64,000 nt of DNA, taken from JAIPDZ01 sp034522175 (GTDB lineage Bacteria; Desulfobacterota; DSM-4660; Desulfatiglandales; Desulfatiglandaceae). Below, piece after piece: positions 9,325 to 17,288 of this stretch. The notes below the pieces were generated by a model, which was given only the letters and a program-made list of their open reading frames with translations, was not told the origin of the DNA and did no database searches. The stretch is taken from NCBI GenBank assembly GCA_034522175.1, contig JAXHLQ010000001.1:2480001-2544000 (forward strand), read 5' to 3'. A program made the translations under genes and the position numbers. Position 1 is the first letter of the stretch; each line of letters begins with the position of its first letter.

Positions 9325-9666
9325 TTAATCATCCTTCAGAACGGCAAATCCAACGAGATAATGCCCTCTGAACCGGCCTTCGGCCATACGGGTGATATGC
9401 CGGATTTCCGCTTTGATGTGGCGGGCTGAATCGTGAGGGTTCCTGGGGTTACATTGCATGTCTACGGTCTGGTCCACCTCGAGGTGGACCAATACCTCTG
9501 AATCCGCTTTAACGAGAACGCCGAGGCTGGAGGGAGAAATATCCCACAGTTGAAATTGAAAAACGGGCAAATTCTTTTTCAGCTCTATTTCAATGCTATG
9601 GTATTGCTCCAGTATTTCCCGGGGTTCAGATCGTCTTTCCTGAGTGGCCTCAAATGCTTCATTCAT
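9325..9666 (-). CDS. PilZ-like domain protein
   Basis: A 113-residue protein whose start overlaps the stop of the upstream YkgJ-like gene by ATGA. An N-terminal RRSEPRE resembles the RxxxR motif and DISPSSLGVLV the (D/N)xSxxG motif of PilZ domains that bind cyclic-di-GMP. The C-terminal strand GHYLVGFAVL is typical of the fold. It converges with the aminotransferase gene, only 4 bp away. Role: probable c-di-GMP receptor; target unknown. Confidence 0.65.
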   Translation of the reverse strand: MNEAFEATQERRSEPREILEQYHSIEIELKKNLPVFQFQLWDISPSSLGVLVKADSEVLVHLEVDQTVDMQCNPRNPHDSARHIKAEIRHITRMAEGRFRGHYLVGFAVLKDD

Positions 9667-10406
9667 GATGGGATTTCTGTTCGTAAATGGGGTGTACGTA
9701 TATCATCAGATGTCCCGGACGTATCCCCGTTTTGAACGGTCAGAAAAAAGGATCCATCCGTTTCTTTCAGTACCCTCAAACCGAAGCTTTCAATAATTTC
9801 CGTCAGGGGCCTGCCCAGTATCAGGTCCAATTCGCCGGGAGCCATTCTTAGTCTCTCCGGTATCATTTCTCTCAGATCGTGATCAAATTTGAGCATTTTC
9901 AAAACCGGGGCAATGGCCGCTTCCCCCTGATGTCTGATCTGTTTTATCCAATGCGCCATTTCAGGGATTGGGCACTGGCGTTCATGGGCCTCGACGACCT
10001 TCAAGAGACTCGGATTCGTGATGAGGTCCCGCCGTGTGGCTTTGGCCTCGGCATAGACCCGCATAAATTCCCGCTCATCCCAGCATTTCTGGGCTGCGCA
10101 TTGAACCGGCCGGTGAACGTAGATGCAGCATGCGTTTTGAGACCCATCGAAATAGACGCAACCGCCGGACGTCTCCCTGATCTTGATGAACTCGTGATCC
10201 GTTTCCTTGACGCCGCCCCGGACGGTGTCTCGAACGGGTTCTCCATTCCGAATGGTGTAGAGATCCTTCAGTTGAATGAAGCCCTCCCGCACCTGGGGAA
10301 GATCCCTCATCTGGAGGGTGGGGCTCGACGTCCGGCAGCAGTCCCCGCACCGGATGCAATGGGTGCGTTTCTTCCCTGCTGAAGCCGTCATGTTCCGCCA
10401 ATTCAT
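9663..10406 (-). CDS. YkgJ-family cysteine-cluster protein
   Basis: A 247-residue protein. The N-terminal half has the YkgJ (zinc- or iron-chelating) cysteine pattern: CIRCGDCCRTSSPT, then GCVYFDG, CCIYVHRPVQC and CWDEREFM. Family members are assigned metal or Fe-S binding, often in protein or RNA modification contexts. The remainder is a helical extension of unclear role. The start overlaps the end of the phosphate transporter gene by 4 bp and its own end overlaps the PilZ gene, so the three form one operon. Confidence 0.8.
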   Translation of the reverse strand: MNWRNMTASAGKKRTHCIRCGDCCRTSSPTLQMRDLPQVREGFIQLKDLYTIRNGEPVRDTVRGGVKETDHEFIKIRETSGGCVYFDGSQNACCIYVHRPVQCAAQKCWDEREFMRVYAEAKATRRDLITNPSLLKVVEAHERQCPIPEMAHWIKQIRHQGEAAIAPVLKMLKFDHDLREMIPERLRMAPGELDLILGRPLTEIIESFGLRVLKETDGSFFLTVQNGDTSGTSDDIRTPHLRTEIPS

Positions 10407-12082
10407 TTCAGCCCGGCCACGGCCTGGGCCACATTGTAACAGAAATCGCCGATCTTCTCAAAGGCCGTGAGCATGTCCACAAAGATCAACCCCGGATCCA
10501 CCACGCAGGCCCCGCTCTGAAGCCGCATGATATAGTTTCCCCGCATCTCCTCCCTGAGCCGGTCCACCTGGTCTTCCAGTTCCTGGGCGCGGCCCATGAT
10601 CCCCTTATCTTCCTTTCGGATGCCCTCCACCACCGTATTTAGAAATTCCTCCACCACTGCGGCAATGACCTCATAATCGTGAAGCCCGCCCTCTGAGAGG
10701 TTCATGTCGTTTTCAATGAGTTCTTCGACCAGCTCCGCGATGTTCTCGATGCCGTCGCCCGCCCGTTCCAGGTTGTTGGCCATCCGCATGAGCGAGGCCA
10801 CCTCCCGGGATTCTTCCACGCTGATATCGTAGCGAACCACTTCAACAAGGAACTGGGTGATTTCCCGCTGCAGGGTGTCGATGAGGTCTTCCCTCTTCTG
10901 CCATTTGGACAGTTCCTCGAGACGACGTCCCCTGAGACTGCCCACCACGTCGGCGTACATGAGCTGGACCGCTTCGCCCATCCTCACAATTTCGGCCCGG
11001 GCCTGGCCGATGGCCACCGACGGCGTATCGATGTACTTGGAATCGATGTATTTGATCTTATGAAGCTCCTCCAGATCTGTCTCTTCCTTCTTGTGGGGCG
11101 TCAGCCAGGTGGCCACCTTGACGAGATAGGGCAGCACCAGTAGAAAGAAGGCCGCGTTGACCACATTGAAGCCCGTATGGGCGTTGGCGATGTACCGGGA
11201 GATGTTGGGGTGCTGTCCGTTTTCCATTAGATCCGGCGGGCCGATGTCCATGAACGTCTGGGTCACCCAGACCACCAGCTTCACAAAAAATGGAAAGAAG
11301 ATGATGATGTTGATCACGCCGATGACGTTAAAGAGCGTGTGGGCACGGGCCGTGCGGTGGGCGTTGATCCCCGCCCCGATACTGGCCAGCTCCGCCGTGA
11401 TGGTGGTGCCGATGTTATCCCCGAGGATCAGGGCCACGCAGGCCTCGAAATTCAACAATCCCTGGCTGGCCAGGGCCATGGTGATGCCCACAGTGGCGCT
11501 GGAACTCTGAAGAATCATGGTCAGGGCGCTCCCCACCAGGATGCACAGAAGGATCCCCGATACATTATCCGCATTGAAACGCGTAAAGAGTGCGATAAAG
11601 GTGGGGTGTTCTTTCAACGGGGCGAATCCGGCTTTCATCGTGGCCAGCCCGAAAAAGACCAGCCCGAACCCCAAAAGGACATCTCCCACATACACCCATT
11701 TACGGCGGCCCACAAAAAACTTGAGAATGACCCCCGCGGCGATGGCGGGGAGGGCATAGGCGGTGATGTTAAAGGCGATGAGCTGGGCTGTAACCGTGGT
11801 GCCGATGTTGGCCCCCAGGATGACGCCGATGGCCTGGACAAAGGTCATCAGCCCTGCATCCACAAAACTGACCAGCATGACGGTGGTGGCGCTGGAACTC
11901 TGTACGATGCTGGTGATCAACGCGCCCACCCCGCAGGCCACCAGCCGGTTGTTGGATACCATCGCCAGTATCTGGCGCAGTTTGTTGCCCGCCACGCGCT
12001 GGAGGCCCTCGGACATGATCTTCATGCCGAAGAGAAAGAGCCCGAGTCCCCCCAGGGACTGAAAGATGATGGTCTGCATCAT
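10403..12082 (-). CDS. Na+/phosphate cotransporter with PhoU-like tail
   Basis: A 559-residue inner-membrane transporter of the NptA/PF02690 family. Two inverted repeats each carry the hallmark QSSSAT motif (TSIVQSSSATTVM and TMILQSSSATVGI) and a GANIGTT or GDNIGTT motif. From about residue 345 a soluble helical PhoU-like region follows (RMANNLERAGDGIENIAELVEE, and EKIGDFCYN near the end). Predicted to import inorganic phosphate with sodium, with the PhoU-like tail regulatory. It is the first gene of the operon with the YkgJ and PilZ proteins and lies downstream of a strong terminator. Confidence 0.88.
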   Translation of the reverse strand: MMQTIIFQSLGGLGLFLFGMKIMSEGLQRVAGNKLRQILAMVSNNRLVACGVGALITSIVQSSSATTVMLVSFVDAGLMTFVQAIGVILGANIGTTVTAQLIAFNITAYALPAIAAGVILKFFVGRRKWVYVGDVLLGFGLVFFGLATMKAGFAPLKEHPTFIALFTRFNADNVSGILLCILVGSALTMILQSSSATVGITMALASQGLLNFEACVALILGDNIGTTITAELASIGAGINAHRTARAHTLFNVIGVINIIIFFPFFVKLVVWVTQTFMDIGPPDLMENGQHPNISRYIANAHTGFNVVNAAFFLLVLPYLVKVATWLTPHKKEETDLEELHKIKYIDSKYIDTPSVAIGQARAEIVRMGEAVQLMYADVVGSLRGRRLEELSKWQKREDLIDTLQREITQFLVEVVRYDISVEESREVASLMRMANNLERAGDGIENIAELVEELIENDMNLSEGGLHDYEVIAAVVEEFLNTVVEGIRKEDKGIMGRAQELEDQVDRLREEMRGNYIMRLQSGACVVDPGLIFVDMLTAFEKIGDFCYNVAQAVAGLK

Positions 12083-12116
12083 GAAAAACGGCTGCGGTCT
12101 TCCGTTGGGTCAAAAG

Positions 12117-12153
12117 AAAAGGCCACTTATGGGAATAGCAAAGTGGCCTTTTA
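12117..12153 (-). terminator. Rho-independent terminator after the thiolase gene
   Basis: The arms AAAAGGCCACTT (12117-12128) and AAGTGGCCTTTT (12141-12152) form a near-perfect stem with a 12-base loop. On the minus strand it ends in a T-rich tract, closing the catabolic operon before the phosphate transporter gene. Confidence 0.75.
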
Positions 12154-12217
12154 TTATCAGTTGTTCGCGAAAGGGTCAATACGCAAGGAAATGGTTTAAG
12201 GGCAAGCCGGTTCCTTT

Positions 12218-13422
12218 TTAACCGACCTTGAATATCATGGCCCCGCCCGTATCCCCGGCCGCACATCCGGTCCACAGAAAATATCCGCCGCCCTTCATGG
12301 CCGTCTCTTCCAGTCCTTCAATAATATTCCGCCCCGCGGTGGGTCCCTGGGGATGGCCGTATATCATGGAGCAGCCGTAATTGTTGAACCCGGGGTTGTC
12401 CGCACCCGTGGCGTCTATCCCCATCTGCTGGGAAAAATAGATATCATTCACAACAAAGGGGTTATGGGTCTTGATAATCTTGATATCCTGGATCGTCAGC
12501 CCCGCTTTTTCAAGGGCCATCTGGCTGGCCGGAACCGGTGCAGCCGCCATGTAGCCGGGTTTGGTCCTCGAAAACCCGTAGGAGAGGATCTGAATGGGGA
12601 TGGTGGGATCGGCGCTCAATTCCTTTGCCTTCTCTTCAGTGGTCACCACGAGGCCGCAGTTTCCGTCCGCCGGATGGGTCTGTGCGCCGAAAGAGAGCAC
12701 GCCGCCGGGGATCACCGGTTTGAGGCCTGCCAGACCCTCGCGAGTGGTGGGCATAATGCCCTCGTCCTCTTCCACCAGCTTGGTCTTCTTTTTGGAGAGT
12801 TTGACTTCGGCCGGGAACATGTATCCCTTCTGAAACGCGCGATCGTCCTTGAGGGCGTCTAAGTACTGTTCATACCGTCTCACGGCGAGGTCATCACACT
12901 GCTCTTTGGTAATACCGTCTTCCTTGGCCACGTTCTCAGCCGTTTCAATCATCTTCAGGCCCACGTTGGGATCGCTGTTGAAGTTGTCCATCATCCAGTT
13001 CTCGGAAATCACTTCCCCGCCCGGACCCATGGGATTGGGCCACACGGTGTGCGGGCCGTTTGAGCAGCGATCGGTCATCAGGGTGTAGCAGTTCTGGTAA
13101 AATCCGGTTTCGACCCCCACGGCCGCCTGATAGATACAGGTGGTGGAGGTGGTGCATGCCTGGCTCAGGGCCACGGCGGGAATACCGCCGCCCCCCATGA
13201 GGGCGGCAGCCCAGGGACTCGCATAAAACTGGTGGAGCTGACCGATGGTATTGCCGAAGATGAGATAATCAAACATCCCGGGGTCCCAGCTCTTTTCGGC
13301 CAGCCACCGTTTGGTGGTATTACCCCCAGGAGGATGGCGTTCTCATTGGCCATGCTTCCCTGCCAGCGGGAGAAGGGGGTGGAATAGTAGCCTTTGTACG
13401 GAATAAATGCTTTTGTCAACAT
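12218..13422 (-). CDS. Thiolase-family acyltransferase, frameshifted near the N-terminus
   Basis: The last gene of the minus-strand catabolic operon. The true start is ATG 13422 behind GGAGGAAAC. The frame breaks at the C5 run 13323-13327 (G5 on the coding strand): one missing G would join ENAILLG to NTTKRWLAEKSW and give about 401 residues. Thiolase features are the nucleophile segment SQACTTSTTC, the histidine motif in MIYGHPQGPTAGR, and the C-terminal TGCAAGDTGGA. It is closest in style to thiolases of beta-oxidation and aromatic pathways, which split a 3-ketoacyl-CoA with CoA. Substrate unknown. Confidence 0.82.
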
Positions 13423-13460
13423 AATGGTGTTTCCTCCAATTCTGATGGGTTTAAAGTCCT

Positions 13461-15041
13461 TTATCCTTGACTCCAGGTTCCGAATTTTTCCCTCAATACG
13501 CGATGGAGAATTTTCCCTGTGGGCGTTCTCGGCATCTCCTCATCCGAAACAAAGTCAATGGTTTTGGGCCGCTTGAACCCGGCGATTTTGCCCCGGGTGA
13601 AATCAATGATCTCCTTGGCCAGTTCGTCGCTCCCCTCATAGCCGTCATTTAAGACCACCACCGCCTTGATGGCCTCGCCCCACTTGTCGTCCGGGATCCC
13701 GATCACGGCAATATCCCTGATGGCCTCATGGGCCCCCACGGCGCCCTCCACTTCAGAAGGGTAGACGTTTTCGCCGCCGGTGATGATCATGTTGGCCTTT
13801 CTGTCCACCAGGGTATAATACCCGTCTTCGTCCCGTTTCACCATATCCCCGGCCGAAGACCATCCGCCTTCAAAGGCCTCTGTGGTCTTCTCCGGTTCCT
13901 TGAGGTATTCTTTGAAGAGCATGGGGGTCCGATAAAAAAGTTCCCCCACCTCGCCGTCCGGCACCTCGTTTCGGTTCTCATCCAGGATTCGGATCCGGTC
14001 GGTGCCGAAAATCTCCTTGCCGATGGAGCCCAGCTTCTTGAATTGATCCTCGGGTCTCAAAAGCGTCACCAGCCCCCCTTCGGTGCTGCCGTACGCCTCC
14101 CAGAGTTCGGCGTTTTCAAAATATTCCATGATGGCCACTTTGAGGTCCTTCCGGGCCGGCGCAGACGATATGAGGAGCTGCCTTATGGAAGAGACATCGA
14201 TGCTCTTTTTCACCTCATCGGGGAGGGCCAGCATCATGATATAGTGGGTCGGGACCAGCGATGTGAAGGTGATCTTGTACGTGTCGATGGTTCTGAGCAG
14301 GTCCTCAGGGTCAAAACTGACCATATTGTAGACAAACACGGGGGCGGAGACCAAGGTATAGGGAAACGAGTAGAATATGGAATTGACATGGCACATGGGC
14401 ATCACCAACATCACCTTGTCCGTGGGAAGGACCCCCATGTTGACATCATTTAAGAAGTACTGGGCGATATAGCTCTCGTGCGTACGCATGACGCCCTTGG
14501 GCCGGCCGGTGGTCCCGGAGGTGTACATGATGGTCCAGATATCCGCGGCATCCACGTTGGTCTCGGGTTCGTGGGATGCGGATTTGGCCAGGAGATCTTC
14601 ATAGCCGACATACCCGTCGGGGACCGGTCCGTCGCCCAGGTAGATGTAGGCGTTGTCGGGTATGGGAAGCTTGTCTCTGATGCTGTCGATCAACTCCACA
14701 AAGGGTTCTTCCACCACAAAGGCCTTGCACTCGGAGTGGTTGGTGATGTATTCGATATCGGGTCCGGCCAGCCGGAACATGATGGGGACCACCATCTGCC
14801 CGCTCTTGGCACACCCTGCATAGATGTCCATCCACTCTCCCCGGTTGAAGGCGAGGACGGCGAAGGCATCCTGGTGTCCGACACCGAGATCTCTCAGAGC
14901 GTTGGCGAAGCGGCAGGACCGGTCGTTCCATTCCTTGAATGTGAACTCATTATTTTTGTCCTGCCATCCCAGCTTGTCCGGATAGTTGATGGCATTCATC
15001 TTGACCATGATCCCTGCATGCATCCATTTACTGATGTTCAT
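13461..15041 (-). CDS. AMP-forming acyl-CoA ligase
   Basis: A 526-residue ANL-superfamily adenylating enzyme. Motifs in order are the P-loop YTSGTTGRPKG, YGSTEGG, the hinge region around DRKANMIITGGENVYPSE, and the C-terminal catalytic lysine segment PTGKILHR. It activates a carboxylic acid to its CoA thioester. The position next to a 2-hydroxyacyl-CoA dehydratase-type protein and a thiolase suggests it loads the operon's substrate; an aromatic acid such as 4-hydroxybenzoate is plausible given the molybdoenzyme nearby, but a medium-chain acid cannot be excluded. Confidence 0.88.
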   Translation of the reverse strand: MNISKWMHAGIMVKMNAINYPDKLGWQDKNNEFTFKEWNDRSCRFANALRDLGVGHQDAFAVLAFNRGEWMDIYAGCAKSGQMVVPIMFRLAGPDIEYITNHSECKAFVVEEPFVELIDSIRDKLPIPDNAYIYLGDGPVPDGYVGYEDLLAKSASHEPETNVDAADIWTIMYTSGTTGRPKGVMRTHESYIAQYFLNDVNMGVLPTDKVMLVMPMCHVNSIFYSFPYTLVSAPVFVYNMVSFDPEDLLRTIDTYKITFTSLVPTHYIMMLALPDEVKKSIDVSSIRQLLISSAPARKDLKVAIMEYFENAELWEAYGSTEGGLVTLLRPEDQFKKLGSIGKEIFGTDRIRILDENRNEVPDGEVGELFYRTPMLFKEYLKEPEKTTEAFEGGWSSAGDMVKRDEDGYYTLVDRKANMIITGGENVYPSEVEGAVGAHEAIRDIAVIGIPDDKWGEAIKAVVVLNDGYEGSDELAKEIIDFTRGKIAGFKRPKTIDFVSDEEMPRTPTGKILHRVLREKFGTWSQG

Positions 15042-15070
15042 CTTAAGACCTCCCTGTTTTCTTTTTCCCT

Positions 15071-15874
15071 TTATCCTAATTCATGGTTTTCCATGGCGTA
15101 CAGGGCGGCGCCGACGGCCCCGGTCAATTGCGGGTGCTCGGGGACCAGGATTTCCTTGGAGCTGATTTCCTGGACCATGGTCACCAGCAAGGGGTTATGG
15201 GCGACCACCCCGCCGGTCATGGCGACCCGGTCCGTGAGGGCGTCCATTTCGAGGACCCGCTTGATGACCGAAAAGAAAAGCCCCTTGACAATATCCGCCA
15301 CCTTTTCCCCCTGCCGGATCTTTTCCAGGACCTCAGTGCCGGAAAAGACCGTGCAGTAACTTCCCAGTTCCACCATGTGCTCGGATTGTCGCGCCAGGCC
15401 ATCCATTTCTTCGATGGGGATATCGAGCCGCATGGCCATCTCTTCCAGGAAGGCACCGGTCCCGGCCGCACACTTGCGGTTCATCTTGAAGCTGGTGCGT
15501 CGCCCTCGTTCATCCACTTTGATAATCTTGTTGTCCTGCCCCCCGATATCGATGATGGTCATGGCCACTGGAAAATAGTGGAAACACCCTCTGGCATGAC
15601 AGGCGATCTCCGTCTTGGTCCCCCGGCTGAAGGTCACATTTTTTCGCCCGTATCCCGTGGAAACGGCGTGTACTATATCGGATTTTACGGCATGGGCCAT
15701 CTCGAGGGCCTCATCCAAACAGCGGTCCGCGGTCTGGGCAAAGTCCACGCCCGATTTTTGGATCCCATAGCCCCTCAGGGCTTGTTGATCATCCAACAGG
15801 GAGACCTTGGTGCGGGAGGCCCCCACATCCGCACCGGCATACAGTCTGTCCGTACCTGAGACGTCAACGTCCAT
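15071..15874 (-). CDS. ATP-dependent activator of 2-hydroxyacyl-CoA dehydratase / benzoyl-CoA reductase type (BadF/HgdC family)
   Basis: An ASKHA-fold ATPase of about 268 residues; the ATG at 15874 puts the phosphate-binding motif GADVGASRTKVSLLD near the N-terminus, while an upstream ATG at 15907 would add a non-homologous 11 residues. DIGGQDNK and the cysteine segments KCAAGTGAF and ELGSYCTVFSG match the family, where the two cysteines bind a [4Fe-4S] cluster between two monomers. The protein uses ATP to push an electron into its partner at very low potential. The partner is presumably the next gene upstream, 15998-17248. Only one such ATPase is present, unlike class I benzoyl-CoA reductase, which has two. 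Confidence 0.87.
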   Translation of the reverse strand: MDVDVSGTDRLYAGADVGASRTKVSLLDDQQALRGYGIQKSGVDFAQTADRCLDEALEMAHAVKSDIVHAVSTGYGRKNVTFSRGTKTEIACHARGCFHYFPVAMTIIDIGGQDNKIIKVDERGRRTSFKMNRKCAAGTGAFLEEMAMRLDIPIEEMDGLARQSEHMVELGSYCTVFSGTEVLEKIRQGEKVADIVKGLFFSVIKRVLEMDALTDRVAMTGGVVAHNPLLVTMVQEISSKEILVPEHPQLTGAVGAALYAMENHELG

Positions 15875-15997
15875 GCTGCATCTACCCTGTGGTGCCTCTC
15901 GGCCCACATGGCGCCCACCCGGGCATCGCCCATTGGTATGGGGGGGTTAGACAAATCCCGGCGTCTCTGCGTCTTGGCGGGAGAACAAAAAAAGGCA

Positions 15998-17248
15998 TCA
16001 CCCTTCCTCCAGCTGTTCGATAAAGGCCTCGATATTGGTCTTGGCCTGCTCTTCGGAATAACACCGTAAATCACACAAATCCCCATTGATGGTGAGTACC
16101 GGGATGTTCAGGTTCCGGCTCAGCCGCTCGGGCATGCCGTAGCGGTTGTTGGAATTGTTGGGGCAGGTCTTGGCGTCATGAAAGAGGATCCCGTCGAATT
16201 TGAATTTTTCGTGGCATTCCCGGATATAGGCCTCCTTATGGGGTTCATCCCGGACAATGAAGAGTTCGGTGTAGGCCCGGGCCATGCTCTCGAAGGGCTC
16301 GTCGGGATCCAGCTGGTCGAATATCCAGCTGTTACAGTAGGTGGAGGCCACCACGCATGCCTTGAGCTCGTTTAACTGTTCGGAGAGCGCCCTCAGTTTC
16401 CCCCAGATCGGCATCCCTTCCCAGTAGAGCCGATGCCGTTCCCCTTCCACTGCGGCCACCCCGTCTTGAATCCGCTGCTCCAGCTCGGGCAGGAGAAGCT
16501 CATAGTAGTCCACGGCGGCCTGGGTCCCCCGGGCCACCACGGCCGGACCCATGTGAATGGTGGCATCGAAAAAGGTCCAGGGAGAGGGGATGGCCGCGGC
16601 TGATTCCAGGCAGGCCCGCCAGAGTTCCGAGGTCCGTCTTGAATAGGCCACTGCCTCCTTGAAACGATCCATATCAAAGGCCTCCCCGCTTACGGCCTCC
16701 AACCGGGGTATCAGTTCCTCGATCTGGCTGGCGATGTCCTTGATCTGTTCCGGTCCGATATCCCCGATATCCCGGTGGGTGTGGACTCCTACCAGAGGGG
16801 CCTTCAACTCTCTGGAATACCACGCGAACCAGTCCTGCACATCCCGGCACTGGTTGGTATTGAAGACCAGTACATCCGGTTTGGGCACCGATTCGATGTT
16901 GTAGGCCATGGTCAGCGGGGTCTTTTTCTGTATGTAAGATCCCACGTCGCTGGTGAGATAGGAGCAGATATCCGGCGAATATCCCAACGCATTGGCATAG
17001 GGGATCAGGTCCGTGGCCATGCGGGTGGCCCCCAGCATGGCGCCGTGATTTTCCGGGAAATAGACCAGAAAACCCATCCCCCGCAACAGTTCGGCCGGTC
17101 CCACGCTGGTACACCAGGCGATTTTGTGGGAACCGGTTTTGACCGCCTCGTCCATTTCATAAAAATGGTCGGCCATGATCTTTTTGCAGACCTTGGCGGC
17201 TTCAATTTTTTTTCTTGTGCTTTTTTTTTCTTCAGACATATTGCTCAC
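15998..17248 (-). CDS. 2-hydroxyacyl-CoA dehydratase / benzoyl-CoA reductase family protein (HgdB/BcrB-like)
   Basis: A 416-residue cytoplasmic Fe-S protein. It starts at GTG 17248 or ATG 17239. Characteristic segments are WCTSVGPAELLRGMGF, YFPENHGAMLGATR, DICSYLTSD, VASTYCNSWIFDQ, HDAKTCPNNSNNRYG and DLCDLRCYSEEQA, giving conserved cysteines for the catalytic cluster. Family members take an electron from the activator and then dehydrate a 2-hydroxyacyl-CoA or reduce an aromatic thioester. Those enzymes normally have two paralogous subunits; only one is encoded here, as in the YjiM/YjiL-type or double-cubane-cluster pairs. A second subunit could be elsewhere. Short TTTCAGG repeats precede the gene. 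Confidence 0.85.
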   Translation of the reverse strand: MSNMSEEKKSTRKKIEAAKVCKKIMADHFYEMDEAVKTGSHKIAWCTSVGPAELLRGMGFLVYFPENHGAMLGATRMATDLIPYANALGYSPDICSYLTSDVGSYIQKKTPLTMAYNIESVPKPDVLVFNTNQCRDVQDWFAWYSRELKAPLVGVHTHRDIGDIGPEQIKDIASQIEELIPRLEAVSGEAFDMDRFKEAVAYSRRTSELWRACLESAAAIPSPWTFFDATIHMGPAVVARGTQAAVDYYELLLPELEQRIQDGVAAVEGERHRLYWEGMPIWGKLRALSEQLNELKACVVASTYCNSWIFDQLDPDEPFESMARAYTELFIVRDEPHKEAYIRECHEKFKFDGILFHDAKTCPNNSNNRYGMPERLSRNLNIPVLTINGDLCDLRCYSEEQAKTNIEAFIEQLEEG

Positions 17249-17288
17249 GATTTTCAGGTTTCAGGTTTCAGGTTTCTGGTGTCAGGGG

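Noticed and set aside
11339..12199. 286-residue plus-strand frame across the phosphate transporter
   Set aside because: It is a shadow of the transporter gene; it lacks motifs, while the minus strand has both QSSSAT motifs.
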